Shown: positions 1 through 11,354 of the stretch, in pieces
Position numbering within the stretch: position 1 is the first letter of the stretch
How the letters are laid out: the number at the start of each line of letters is the position of its first letter
Source: Parietaria judaica
Lineage: Eukaryota > Streptophyta > Magnoliopsida > Rosales > Urticaceae
DNA length: 64,000 bases
NCBI GenBank assembly: GCA_954871525.1
Contig: OX940861.1
Coordinates: 35,911,201 to 35,975,200, forward strand
Direction: 5' to 3'
The notes under the pieces: model-generated
Told to the model about the DNA's origin: nothing
Seen by the model: the letters and a program-made list of their open reading frames with translations, nothing else
Databases searched by the model: none
Position numbers and translations under genes: made by a program

Positions 1-480
1 TTACTCTTTATTATTTATGTCTATCTTATTTTCGACATATTAATAATTATCAAAACATAGACACTATGTTTACGGGTTATGAAAATAGGTTATAACAAAT
101 TATATCTATGATTAATATTTATAATAAGATATTAATCATACTTATTCTAAAAGAATTATCATTAAATCGATTTTTTTAGGCCATATTAAGAATTATTTAT
201 GAAATATAAAAATATGTCAATGATATCATTCCAAAGAATTATCATTCATATATAAATATTAAATAAGACAATATTATTTAAGTATTAAATAATATCCGTA
301 TTTAATTTTATGAATTTTATAAAATAAGACAATGTTATTTATCCAGAAATAACATCCATATTTTGTTTCTAATTAATTAAAGATAATTAATTTAATTCAT
401 AATTTATTAATTTCAAAAATAATAATTAATATTTTATTTATTTAATCCACGGGTACCGGGTCGGATTAAAAAATCCAGCC
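1..480. other. AT-rich DNA without recognisable genes
   Basis: Very AT-rich sequence with repeated short motifs around 240-350 (variants of AAGACAATATTATTTA). No open frame of note and no recognised repeat ends. Confidence 0.6.
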
Positions 481-498
481 CTAATTAAAAAAAAAATT

Positions 499-537
499 GC
501 ACGTGGGCCTTCCGGGCTTAAGCCCGGGCCCATGTGC
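499..537. repeat. GC-rich near-palindrome (hairpin)
   Basis: An inverted repeat centred on CTTAAG at 517-522. The core CCGGGCTTAAGCCCGG (512-527) is a perfect palindrome, and outer arms at 499-509 and 528-537 also pair, with one G-T pair. It stands out in AT-rich DNA. The sequence to about 800 is moderately GC-rich and looks like decayed mobile DNA, but I could not assign it. A 98-codon frame over 497-793 has no recognisable product. Confidence 0.5.
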
Positions 538-851
538 CGTGGATTTTCCCTGGCCAGGGCTCGGGAAGGGCAGGGAAGAACGCTGCCAGCACTGTGGGCC
601 TATAGGCCCATTACGCTGCCAGGCAGCGTGCTACCCGAGCCCAAGTCTGAGTGTGACACACACAAAATCCAGAATAGGATTGTCACTTAGTCACATTAAT
701 GACCTTATACGATTAATGGGCTCCCACCCAGTTGATCAGGTCACGGACATTTTAAGTTCATTTATTATGATTATTAATTCTTCCTCACATTGACTCTGTT
801 GTGATAATAATAACATAATTGCATCCTTTATGAACTAAGGAAACAAACATT

Positions 852-2210
852 CTATTTTACTCTACCAGAAACTATAATAAAATTAACATAATAAGTATCA
901 TCTTTATTCAATGACAGATCATAATCTTTTACAAATGGATAAAATATCTTGTTTAAGGACACATAAGTCCAACAGCTAGCACCATTGTCTAAATACCAGA
1001 CGTCAGTATGGACTTTATTCTCTCCGTCTACGAGAAGGTTTGCAATAACCTTGTCCTCGATAAGCATGACCTTCTCGTCGGTCATCTTCTCCGGGCTGGG
1101 CCTCTTCTCGGCCATCATCAGCTCAGGCTCCGGGCTCGACTTCACGTCGACTGGCTCCTCCAGGTCGGTCTTCTCTCTGACCGATTCTCGCCCGGGTTCA
1201 GCGTCGATCTCGTCTTCTACGCTCGTCTCCTCGTCTCTCCGCACTTGAACGTTCCTCTCCTGCTGGGAGAACATCAGCATTTGCTCATCTTCATGGAATC
1301 TTGTCAGATTCGCTTCGTCGCCGTGCTTTATACTGCGGCATTCTGATGCATAGTGCCCGAGCTTCTGACAATTGTAGCACTTCGGCGTGCTCTTGTCTCT
1401 TCGGGCCGTGGTGCCTTTTTGGCGGGGTGAGCTACTGCCGCGACCTCGCATGTCACGACCTCGCCCTCGTCCTCGGCCTCTACCACGTGCTCTGTTATCT
1501 CCGTTGTACCCGCTACGACTCGACGAGCTTGAAGAAGACTCAGTTCCATGATTCTTCTTCTGCTTGGCCACCCATTCTTCATGCGTTAGCAGGAGGTGCT
1601 TCTCCTCTTCATTCTTCAGCGTGACGCCTCCCATTTGCTTATCCATTGCTTCTTGGCTTGCAAACAAATTCTCGAACTCTATAAGTGATGGTTGAACGGG
1701 CCATCCTTGTACAACAATCACAAAGCTTCGATACTCCGGTCTCAACCCGTGGATGATAATCCTCTTCATACGAGCCTCTCCGATGAAGGACTTCGGATTG
1801 AGATCGCTAATCTCATGACATATCGACTTGACCTTCTGGAAATACTGAGCAATCGTCACGTCGCGTTGTGAGATTGACAGTAGCTCGTTCTCCAAGAGTT
1901 GTAGCCTCGCATCGTCCTTCTTTGAGAAAAGCGTCGTGAACGTTTCCCACGCTTCTTTTGGCGTCTTGTCGTCCCGAATGTGCTCCAACATCTCTTCTTC
2001 AATGGTGGTCTTTAGGGCAAATATCGTTTTGCCTGCTTTGATTCTCCATTTGCGCAAGATGTTGTTAGCATCTTCCTCCGGTGGCGTAGTTTCGCTTCCG
2101 CCGACGACCTCCCAAAGGTTGTGTCCTTGCAAATAGGACATCATGCATGTTGCCCACGTGTTGTAGTTGTTGAGTTTCTTAATTCCTCCGACGACTTGGA
2201 GATCGCCCAT
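852..2210 (-). pseudogene. Ty1/copia gag with start of protease, truncated
   Basis: Gag polyprotein of a Ty1/copia retrotransposon, which would form the cytoplasmic virus-like particle. The likely start is the ATG at 2210 (MGDLQVVGGIKKLNNYNTW), the usual start of plant copia Gag; the open frame extends further to 2234 only through a TTG. A Gag capsid-like region spans about residues 15-215. An RGRGRG-type basic stretch follows, then a CX2CX4HX4C zinc knuckle (CYNCQKLGHYASEC) near residue 280. An acidic linker follows. Near the C terminus WYLDNGAS matches the protease active site (usually DSGAS). The frame then runs into unrelated AT-rich sequence; the rest of protease, integrase, RT and RNase H are absent. 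It is therefore a fragment whose gag frame is still open. The primer-binding site and LTR lie just upstream on the same strand. Confidence 0.85.
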
Positions 2211-2349
2211 CGTGTTGGTAGTACCTCGACACAAAGAAAACTAACGCAGTAAAATCTCAAGAAATCGTTTCTAATGTGGAAGATCAGTCAGAACCGCAAC
2301 CACAGAGCATACTAAGAATTTCAATAGACCTGACAACAACACTCACAAC

Positions 2350-2366
2350 CCCGCTCTGATATCAAA
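2350..2366 (-). promoter_or_regulatory. Copia primer-binding site
   Basis: On the minus strand, TGATATCAGAGCGGGG directly follows the LTR end. It matches the TGGTATCAGAGC class of site, complementary to initiator methionine tRNA and used by most plant copia elements, with one substitution. It fixes the orientation of the gag fragment. Confidence 0.8.
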
Positions 2367-2660
2367 TGTTGGTTCCAAATATTTGGAACTTTTGCCAAAC
2401 ACTTAATGAAGAAGAAACGACAAACCAAAGCCACTCACAATTATATACTCTCTCTCTAGTGTTTGTATATATATATATTATAATCATCAAGTATTGGGAG
2501 AAATATTTGTTAATTGGCTGAAGTACACAGCTTTGAGAGATGATGAAATAAAACAAGTAAGGGGGTCTATATATAGCCAAGCAACGTACTATAAAATTAC
2601 CAAAGTAGCCTTACGATACTTGTTAGGCAAGTAAAATTATATTATAAACTATTCCAAGTT
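2367..2660 (-). mobile_element. 5' LTR of the copia fragment (outer end uncertain)
   Basis: The sequence from TGTTGG at 2367 abuts the primer site and so is the inner LTR end on the minus strand. A minus-strand TATA box (CTATATATAG) lies near 2567-2576, a plausible LTR promoter. No TG...CA outer end or target duplication could be fixed, so the right limit is approximate. No second LTR is present in the window. Confidence 0.6.
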
Positions 2661-2723
2661 GTGAGTCAAGCTTATCCACTCACTACAGTGGCGGATTGTA
2701 AATTTAAAATAATTTTCTCTTTA

Positions 2724-2839
2724 ATGACCTCTACAACAAAGATTGAGGATATTCCTTCAATATTAATTCACGGTTTTCAATTTGTTGCGGCAAATGTCAT
2801 CAAAAAGCGTGTGAATGAAAACAACGTTCTAACATGTAC

Positions 2840-2882
<43 letters not shown>

Positions 2883-3008
2883 AATGTTTTCTTTTATGTA
2901 TTTTTATTAATTTTTAAATACTGACAAATTATTATTATGCAGATGTAATCGGATGCATAACTACCATTGGCAATGTTGAAACCGTGGGCAAGGAATGTAT
3001 TAGTTTTG
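2724..3008 (+). pseudogene. RPA-like OB-fold fragment, two exons (Helitron-associated)
   Basis: Two exon-like pieces joined by a GT-AG intron (2836-2942) that holds a TA microsatellite. The first (FQFVAANVIKKRVN) and second (VIGCITTIGNVE) together resemble an OB-fold of replication protein A large subunit, a single-strand DNA-binding protein often carried by plant Helitrons. A further donor (GTATGT) follows at 3009, but no third exon was recognised. The piece lies about 170 bp from a Helitron 3' terminus and is probably the remnant of that element's accessory gene. Too short to be functional. Confidence 0.55.
2842..2879. repeat. TA microsatellite
   Basis: About 19 uninterrupted TA units, inside the putative intron of the RPA-like fragment. 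Confidence 0.95.
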
Positions 3009-3180
3009 GTATGTTATTTCCTTTTCAACTGTTGCCTGTTTTGGTGTTCTATTTTGTATTCAACTAAAAATGTATACAAGAACATTAGTTGCAATCTTCC
3101 TCTTACATAAGATGATTAATAATATAAAAAACAATGCGGTTTAAATTTACAATAATTTTATATACGTATAATTTCAACAA

Positions 3181-3207
3181 CCGCGCAACGCGCGGTAAAT
3201 CCACTAG
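3181..3207 (+). mobile_element. Helitron 3' terminus
   Basis: A 6-bp perfect stem CCGCGC-AAC-GCGCGG at 3181-3195 is followed 12 nt later by CTAG at 3204-3207 and then T. A short GC hairpin 10-12 nt upstream of CTRR, inserted before T, is the diagnostic Helitron 3' end. The 5' TC end could not be placed; the RPA-like exons at 2724-3008 probably belong to the same element. Confidence 0.8.
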
Positions 3208-3857
3208 TTTTAACTAAAAGACCGTTTGCTTTTGTTTTTCAAATATATTTTCTGTATTCAAATTTTAAATTCTAGAAAACACTCTTAAAAAACATGTTTG
3301 GTTATTTCAATTAGAAAACGAATTTAGAATCTTTTTTAAATATCTTAAAATGAAAGATAACTTGTAATTACCTTTACAGATAATTTAAATAAGTAATGAA
3401 AAAATCGCAGCAAGAATACTCGACATGTAACGTTTGTTGTACTTTAATAATAATTTGCACCATAAGTACTCGAATGTAACGTCTGTTGCAGTTTAATACT
3501 CGATCTTGATTTTTTAATTAGTACTCAAAAGTAATATAACTTACATATTTAAAACATCAGGTACTTATCTCAAATTTAACGTTTTCTTTTAACAATATAG
3601 TTGGAATTTAATAGAGAGGGAGAAATAATATCATGAGTAATTTTTACTACGCAAACAAAAAAAAGTGAGAGTATCTAATCATTCAAAAATAAAGTTTGAG
3701 AACATGTCATCCCAAATTTGCAAAGATTTTTATATATAGTTCTTCAAAATTAAAACAAAAACAAAATTAAGAACATATCTTCGTAAAATTAAAAAGATTA
3801 AGTATTACTGTCATTAGTATTCCTTTATTTTTGACATAAATAACTTTATATATGCAT

Positions 3858-4567
3858 TACAACCTCTATAAATTAATAATGTTGGGACCACCAAAATTTA
3901 TTATATTAACGAATTATTAATTTATAGAGTATTAGTTATATATAATATTTATAATTAAAAAATTCCTATATAACATGCCAAGAGTATTGTAATCATAATT
4001 ATTAGATATATATAATCATTGTTATTTTAAAAAAATCCATATATAACACGCCAAGAATATTGTAATCATAATATATCGTTTGAAGATGATAATATTGAAA
4101 TGGAGCGTGTTTCATGCAACGATGCAATTGTTACAACAATCACTTTGAATATTTTTTTTAAATCTCGAAAATACAACACCATACCTTCCTATTGTTATGT
4201 GAAAGCTTAAGTTGAAATTGAAGGAGACATAAATTTTAAGAATAGGCAGATCTTTATAATCATATTTTTAAAACACTACATGATTACTCAATTAGTTAAT
4301 TTATTTTTTATTTAAGACGATTTCATAACTAGTTATGGAATGTTATATTTTGTTTTTTATAGTGAATACATAATTATATATATCATATTATTATTATTAT
4401 ATTGAATTATCAATTTATATATTAATTGGGACCTACATACTTCTAAAAAATTATTATTGATTGAATTATTAATTTAATTAGTTAGGCTCGAGTGGAGACC
4501 AGACAAAATTATTATTTAATCGAAATTATTAATTTATCGTATCTTAATTTATCGAGGTTCTACCGTA
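3858..4567. mobile_element. MITE-like element with imperfect TIRs
   Basis: The left end (TACAACCTCTATAAATTAA) and the reverse complement of the right end (TAGAACCTCGATAAATTAA) match at 17 of 19 positions. The interior has no coding capacity. It includes a duplicated segment near 3965 and 4030 (GCCAAGAATATTGTAATCAT and a close variant). TA dinucleotides at both outer ends would fit a Tc1/mariner-type insertion, but this is weak. Confidence 0.5.
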
Positions 4568-4739
4568 CGAAGATATGACCATGCCGATAAATCTTAAGTG
4601 ATGACACAAAATACCAATCATACCGACTTGTTAGATTTTCTTTGGCTGAAATCGCTGCATCTGTTTGTTGGTAGTATGACATGATGCACGACAACATTTT
4701 CTTACGTGTTCAATAGTTAGTTTGCGTTGCACATTATAT

Positions 4740-4782
<43 letters not shown>

Positions 4783-7400
4783 TTATACCGTATATTCGTA
4801 TACATGCACACAAAATTACGTGTGCAAATTTGAACATGATATGAACTGTTCATGCGAATTAGTTCAATAGAAAAAGGAAAATTATTGAGCTCATCGACAA
4901 AACTATCGTCATTTGTGTCTCTACAATTAAAATTAAGGTTTATGATGAATCGAAAATGAGCATTTCATAAAGCTAATAATTATATCTATATATGTAGATG
5001 GAATTGAATTGCTGATATACTAATTTATTATTTGGAACTCTTTGGAGAATATATCATCAATGATAAACCTTATAAATAAACAAATAAACAAATCGAGTCG
5101 TAAAACCAGGTTTTTAGAATGTAAGAATTGCATATCTGGGTACCCGAATTTTAGAATTCGATTTTCGTTCCCAAATTTTTAATATCCGGATTCCAGATTC
5201 GATCTTCGGGTGTTGAAGAAAGGAGGGTTTTGGATTTAGTTTTACCCCTAATTTATATATATATATATATATTTATATATATGAAATCATTGGATGTCTC
5301 ATCATATTTGGAGATTATTAGTTGATTCTCACGAGGCCCTTGTGTAAGCCGACCATGTAATGACAATAATGGTATTTTAGTGCCATTTTTTGTGGAAATC
5401 GTCATTTTTAGTAGTTTCGTCGTACTATTCGTGAGGGTAGTTTCGTTGTACTATTCGTCATTTTTTTGTGAGGGTAGTTCATAAATTTTCTCAAATAAAA
5501 AGAAAATATTTGAGACGACCCTCCTCTTATCCTTGCAGCGCATGGCAGTAGGATCTGATGTCCAATTGCCTCAAGTAATGTTCAACAGCCAATATACTCA
5601 AATTATTAAGCGCGCTCTTTATGAAACTGTTCCATTTCGTACTTTTCCCGTCGCGCCCCTCCAATATAAAGGGAGCTAAGGATTCATTTGAAGAAGGTTG
5701 GACTCAGTGGTTTTAGAGAGTAGTGGAATATGTCTCATCCTCGTGGGATTGTCGCTCCATCAAGACTTCCCCGAGAGCAAAACAACCTCCCCGTTTTTAG
5801 TGACGGGGCGGGCCTTGTGAGGATCTTGGCCAGTAACAAATTTTCGGGTTGAGGGACTCCTCAATAGAGGACCCCCTAAAACATCTCTCGGGAGAGAAAA
5901 AACCTCTCAGATATTTCTTTTTATCCCTTTTTGAGATTTATTATTTGTCCATTCTCCCCAATGTATTCATACGTGTCTTTTACTTTTGGCCCCGTCCGGC
6001 TTTGAGCTTCTAATAGTTTTCTCCTTCACTCTTACTCGTTCGACGTCGACGAAAAATCCCATCAATAAATTCTACATAGATATCATATTTTCATACTATT
6101 TAATATTCATGCTAAAATTTTGAAGTGCTTAACTAAGCCAATAACTTCATCCAAATCTATTTATGTGTTCCAATTACAACGTGGCAAGTTCAGATAAGGC
6201 AAATACTTATATACACTCCAATGCCAATTACGTAATAGAATTTTAGGAAAGAATGGTTCATGCATCTTTATGCCATTTTGATTGATACAAAACATCAACA
6301 TCTTTACATTACTATTTTCAAAATAAAGCTTAATTTTTAGATAATATAAAAAGCTTGGTGGTCAAATAATTGCAGGAAAGATCTTTGCATGTGATTACAA
6401 TTAGGATTAAATCTCTTCGAAATAGACACTCTCACACATACACACACACACACATATATATATATATGTTATGCTTCAACATGTGACCCTAACAACCAAG
6501 GATTGAAAACTCGGAATCAGATTCTGGTTTCCGGTTCTTAAACATTGCTAATAACTAGTTATATATTTAGTTTAATTGTTATATTTCTAAAATATAAAAA
6601 AGGTTTAAGAAAGTGGTCCAGAAAGGAATATATCTTACGTCCTTCACAAATATATCGTGAAAGCAACAAATCATCCAATTTGGGCATTAAACACATCTTG
6701 TTGGAATTGGAATCTGTTTGTGATTGCAATCACCACTCACACCACATAATTTTTAGCTTCTCTAGATTAAAATTAGGCCAAGCCATTTCCATTTGAAAAA
6801 ATATATATTAAATTGTTGAATTATATTTCTTTCACCATAACTAAAATATTTTAAAGTGCTGTTAATTTAGGTGCGTCTATTACTTCTTCGGAGCTCACTT
6901 TGCATGAAAAAAAAAAAAACTATTTACTTTTAATCTGTCATTTATGCAAAAATAAAGTTGAGGATTCATAGTTTCTTACTATTTTTTGTTCATTGTGATT
7001 TTGCGAGTTTAACTTGAATTGCTATTTTTTTTAGTATTTTCGTCAAGCTATTAAAAGAGGAGGATCGTAAGGCTCACTTTCGAAGTTTTCTAGTTTTCAT
7101 CTCTAACTTAAAAAAGATTAATTAGAATCATTCGCTTGCATTGAATCATTTATGTGAGTGATAATTTATATTACAATTTAATTGACGTCCTATAGAAATT
7201 TAGGATACTATTATAATTGTATTAACATATGAATACTATTTATAATTTAATTTAATATTTTTAATTAAGAATAGAGGCCTGAAATCTTTCTAACTGAACT
7301 CAAATTTAACTATGTTGACACCTAAGAAATACAAAGAAAGAACTGGAGCTCGAAATAATATAAATAAAAATATGAAACTTTACATACCAAAACAAAGAGA
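4568..7400. other. AT-rich intergenic DNA, no recognised gene
   Basis: Contains TA microsatellites at 4735-4772, near 5257-5281 and near 6455-6469. A less AT-rich segment at about 5520-6010 contains a possible splice acceptor (TCCTTGCAG near 5540) and short open stretches broken by stops. It may be decayed coding DNA, but I do not recognise a family. The short frame at 6545-6796 has no recognisable product. Confidence 0.5.
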
Positions 7401-7800
7401 ATAGAACTATGTAAACTTAAAGTTCTCTCTCGAACAAATGTCATCATTTACAAAAGACGAAGTAAAATCCGGGTGTGAAGGCGAATTTTAATATTCCAGC
7501 CATCACTTCAGTTTCATACGCAAAAACTGAGTCAATATGGAAAGAAAACGAGCCATGAGGAAATCACCGACAAGTTCTAAAAATACCCATAGAAGAACCG
7601 ATAGTGTTATATTTTAACCACATTTTAGGAGGGAAACACCATACAACAGGAATGATTTTTGGAGCTTTTCTTGGCTGAATGTCAATGCCGAAAATCTTCA
7701 GAATTTTGAAATCCTCCAAAGTGATTCTATACCCCAACTTGAAGAAATTTTCTTCATTAAATCAGTCACTAGACATGCCTAACCATAAAATCGCCGGATT

Positions 7801-8477
7801 ACTTTACTGAAGTGTACAAACATACATACGAAGGTTTCATTTACCCTCCAGGGGATGTGCAATTGAAATTTGATAGATTTAATTAAACCAAAATCTATCC
7901 AACCATAAATTCTTGTGATTGATTTACCCTACAGGTGATGAGTTTAAGTGGGATATTCTGAAAGTATTAAAGGACATTCAAGTGGGACTTCCGAAGGAAA
8001 AAACACGATCGGGACGTCTGAAGAAAGGCAAATGTGGAAGACCGCGAAAGAAGCGTCGCCCTTCACTAGGTGAAATTCTCATTTTACACAGAAAGTGCTC
8101 GAAATGCGATACTCGCGGCCATAACCGTGCATCATGCAACGCGCGTACATAGGAATAAATATTTCACGCTGTTGTGATTTGGTATTTTTATTATGAAGTT
8201 GTTGTATGACAATTTTTAATTACGTTGCGATAGTTTTGTTGTAGATTTTAACCGTTTTGTGCTTCATGTTCAACAGTTTATTTAATTTTGAAAATATTGT
8301 GTGAATGTGGACACTTTTTTACTCCTCGCCGCAATACTTTACTGAAGTGTACAAACGTACAAACGAAGGCTTGATTTACCCTCCATGTGATGTGCAATTG
8401 AAATTTGACAGTTTTAATTAAACCAAATTCTGTCCAACCAAAAACTCTTGTGATTGATTTACCCTGCAGCTGATGAG
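7801..8477. repeat. Tandem duplication of a 535-bp MULE segment
   Basis: Segment 7801-7942 is repeated at 8336-8477 (142 bp each, about 85-90% alike), and 8131-8335 is repeated from 9051. The arrangement is a tandem duplication of a unit of about 535 bp (7801-8335). In the second copy the middle, corresponding to 7943-8130 with most of the transposase exon, is replaced by 8478-9050. The first unit contains the transposase tail. Confidence 0.65.
7919..8152 (+). pseudogene. Mutator-like transposase C-terminal exon
   Basis: The C-terminal tail of a MULE (MuDR-type) transposase, the DNA-cutting enzyme of Mutator-like elements. The 77-residue frame has a basic AT-hook-like segment (CGRPRKKRRPS) followed by a CX2CX4HX4C knuckle (CSKCDTRGHNRASC) and a stop. 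This order, GRPRKKR then zinc knuckle then end, is typical of MULE transposases. The catalytic domain is not found upstream. The true exon probably starts at a splice acceptor near 7933 (CCCTACAG), so the first residues may not be real. Confidence 0.65.
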
Positions 8478-9050
8478 CAGTGCCGGCCCTTGGGCTAGGC
8501 GGACGAGGCACCGGCCTAGGGCCCCCGACTTTAAGGGGCCCCGTCGCCGACCGCCAAAGTTCTCTGTAAAATGACGTTATCGCCATGGCTGAAGAGCTTC
8601 GTTATTTTTCTATGTTCTGCAACTCTCCTTTCTGAATGAAAGAGAGAGAAAGGTGTGCTTTTATTTGAGTTAGGTGGGCCCCACTCGCACTGTTTCTTAT
8701 GTTTATTACCTTATTTAAATCAATTTTCTTTTATTTATATTTTTTTGCTGTTTGAAATTGATGGTGAGTTGGTGTCTTGGTGACTCACTTCTTTGTTTTA
8801 TTTTTTACTGATTTTATTTTTATTATTATCAAAATTATATTAAATTGTTTGGGATTTACGTGAAGTAAATCGAACTTATACTTATTTATTTCTTTAATTA
8901 CTTTGTAACAGATTTAGGGATATTTAAAATCACATTTCAGTGATGACATAATATGACCATTGCTTAAGCATTTTGAGGTCTTCGTTCTTCTGTTGTTTAA
9001 TGTAAAAGGAAGGTATAATTAACACTGTTTTTTATTTATTTATTTATTTT
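8478..9050. mobile_element. hAT-like insertion remnant
   Basis: The sequence from 8478 begins CAGTGCCGGCCC, like hAT termini, followed by a GC-rich subterminal region (GGCCTAGGGCCCCC near 8513). Its left boundary coincides exactly with the end of homology between the two 142-bp duplicates, so it is an insertion edge. No matching right terminus or 8-bp duplication was found. It is probably truncated. Confidence 0.4.
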
Positions 9051-9189
9051 ATCATGCAACGCGCGTACATAGGAATAAACATTTCACGTTGTTGTGATTT
9101 GGTATTTTTATAATGTAGTTGTTGTATGACAATTTTCTATTACGTTGGGAAACTTTTGTTGTAGGTTTAAATCGTTTTGTGCTTCATGT

Positions 9190-10190
9190 TCAACAGTTTA
9201 TTTAATTTTGAAAATATCGTGTGACTGTGGACACTTTTTACTCCTCTTACCCAGTTTTCTGTTTCAGCTTTAACAGTTTTTTTTTCATATATTATTGTTA
9301 TTTAGACAGTTTTTTATTTCTCTTAGAAAGTTTTCTGCTTCAACTTCAACAGTTTTTTTTTTCACCCTTTTTGGGCAATTTTTATTTACGAAGTTTATTT
9401 AATTTTTGAAAATATTGTGTGGTTGTGAACAGTTTTTTACTCCTCTTAGACAGTTTTCTGCTTTAGCTTCAACAATTTTTTTAATTAACTTTTTCCAAAT
9501 ATTATTGTTATTTAGACAGTTTTTTACTTCGCTTGGATAGTTTTCTACTTCAACTTCAACAGTTTTGTTAACCCCTTTTTGGGCAACTTTTATTTACGAA
9601 GTTTATTTAATTTTGAAAATATTGTGTGACTGTGGACAATTTTTTACTCCTCTTAGACAGTTTTCTGCTTCAGCTTCAATAGTTTTTTTAATTAATTTTT
9701 TCCAAATATTATTGTTATTTAGGCAATTTTTTACTACTCTTAGATAGTTTTATGCTTCAGCTTCAACAGATTTTTAATAACTTTTTTCCAAATATTATTG
9801 TTATTTAGATAGTTTTTTACTCCTCTTAGACAGTTTTCTACTTCAGCTTCAACAATTTTTTTCCACCATTTTTGGGCAAGTTTTATTTACGAAGTTAATT
9901 TAATTTTGAAATTAATGTGTGACTGTGGACAGTTTTTTTTACTCCTCTTAGACAGTTTTCTGCTTCAACTTCAACTGTTTTTTTAATTATTTTTTTCCAA
10001 ATATTATTGTTATTTAGACAGTTTTTTACTCCTCTTCGGCAGTTTTCTGCTTCAACTTCAACATTTTTTTTTTAATTATTTTTTCCAATATTATTGTTAT
10101 TTAGACAGTTTTTGTACTCCTATTAGACAGTTTTCTGCTTAGGCTTCAACAGTTTTTTTGTAATTTTGAAAAAAATATATCAGTTTTATT
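9190..10190. repeat. Degenerate T-rich tandem array (MULE subterminal)
   Basis: About 1 kb built of repeated modules. One is GACAGTTTTCTGCTTCAGCT plus CAACAG. Another is CAAATATTATTGTTATTTAG plus ACAG. A third is TTTATTTACGAAGTTTATTT. Full higher-order units recur at about 200-bp spacing (near 9228, 9423, 9630, 9923). It follows the transposase tail directly. Such arrays are common near MULE ends. The apparent short reading frames here are chance. Confidence 0.7.
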
Positions 10191-10434
10191 AGACAGTTGC
10201 CTTGATTTTAGTTACCCTGTCCTATGTAATTTTCATTATCAAAACAAAAGAAGTTCCAAAATTAATTAACATATTATCCCAAATGTAAACAGTTTCAAAG
10301 AGTGAATCCTCTAGCTCTTGATGATGATCCCAAGAGTCCCAAAATATCCCAAAAGTCACAAAATAATGATCCCAAAAAGTAAACAGTTTCGACAAATTAT
10401 CCCTAATGTAAATAGTGTTATACAATACAAAGGT
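10191..10434. other. Left flank of Tat-1, decayed repeat DNA
   Basis: Contains short direct repeats (ATTATCCC-AATGTAAA variants near 10272 and 10397). A segment near 10290-10320 resembles the sequence beside the Ulp1 stop codon on the other side of Tat-1, including CTAGCTCTTGA. The last five bases, AAGGT (10430-10434), are the target duplication of Tat-1. Confidence 0.6.
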
Positions 10435-11290
10435 TGTTGATGTACAAATTCGTCATTATTTAATATGACATAAAGTACTAAAGTTGTGAATTAATTAAAT
10501 CCACAAACAAAGATTGAAGGCTTTAAAAGGAATAAATCGATATCTACAAAAGCCCAATTGAGAAGCCCACTAAAGCTCTCAATCAGACAAGGCCTAATGG
10601 ATACAAAGCCACTCGGCCCAAAGGGCCCAAAGGCCCAATATCTATCCGTCATCAACCCAGAAAGACGAGGGTATAATCGTCATACTATCTACCCGGCATC
10701 TCACTTCAAATCCAAGCGGAAGACCAGGAGTACGAAGTCAAGTCTTCAACGGGCATAATTCAAATACGGCGAAGAGAACGCAGTCGTGGGACACGTGTAG
10801 CAAGACAAGCCATTCAACCCGTTCAGCTCGGAGAGACGACCCCACGATTCCTGGAAGTCCAACGGGAAGGATTGAAGTCTATAAATATCAAGCTCAAGCC
10901 CAGATCAAGGGAGATACGTACGCACGATCCTGAGAGAATACATCGAAAGCTCCTATTCGGCATTCTTGCTCACTTAGAAATTTTGTTGTATTCTTTGTCC
11001 CCGTTTTCATCCTTTTCTTTTATTCTAGACGTAATTTGCTGCCTGTAGCTATCCGTCTATGTTATTTGTGGCAATAAACTAACAGAGGACGTAGTCAACT
11101 ACCGCCTTGGGACGAACCTCTATAAAAAACCTCTCGTCTCGTTTACATCGCTTATATCTATATACATATATCAAGAGTGTATCGAGGGCTCGCAACGTGA
11201 GATATCGAATTCCACCAAGTTATTAATCTCAAGAACATCATACACTCACAAGTCACACTTGACTGTTTGAAGTGGGAAACCACGTCAACA
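10435..11290 (+). repeat. Tat-1 5' LTR
   Basis: 856 bp. TATA box TATAAATA at 10880-10887. A palindromic G-box ACACGTGT at 10791-10798 lies about 85 bp upstream; G-boxes bind bZIP/bHLH factors, so stress or light control is possible but inferred. A duplicate with one visible difference is the 3' LTR. Confidence 0.95.
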
Positions 11291-11291
11291 G

Positions 11292-11309
11292 TTTGGCGCC
11301 GTCTGTGGG
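11292..11309 (+). promoter_or_regulatory. Tat-1 primer-binding site
   Basis: TTTGGCGCCGTCTGTGGG begins one base after the LTR. Its TGGCGCCGT start is the type used by plant Tat/Athila elements and can pair with the 3' end of a tRNA ending ACGGCGCCA (tRNA-Asp-like; the tRNA assignment is inference). Confidence 0.75.
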
Positions 11310-11354
11310 AAATTGATCTCGCCAACATCCACGAGCTCGAAGCACTTCGCAAAC

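Noticed and set aside
497..793. 98-codon frame near the left end
   Set aside because: Spans a GC palindrome and repeat-like DNA; no recognisable protein features.
2686..2695. CAGTGGCGGA, a possible hAT end (also at 53551)
   Set aside because: No inverted partner and no 8-bp duplication found at either site.
5520..6010. Possible decayed gene
   Set aside because: Only short open stretches broken by stops; no motif recognised with confidence.
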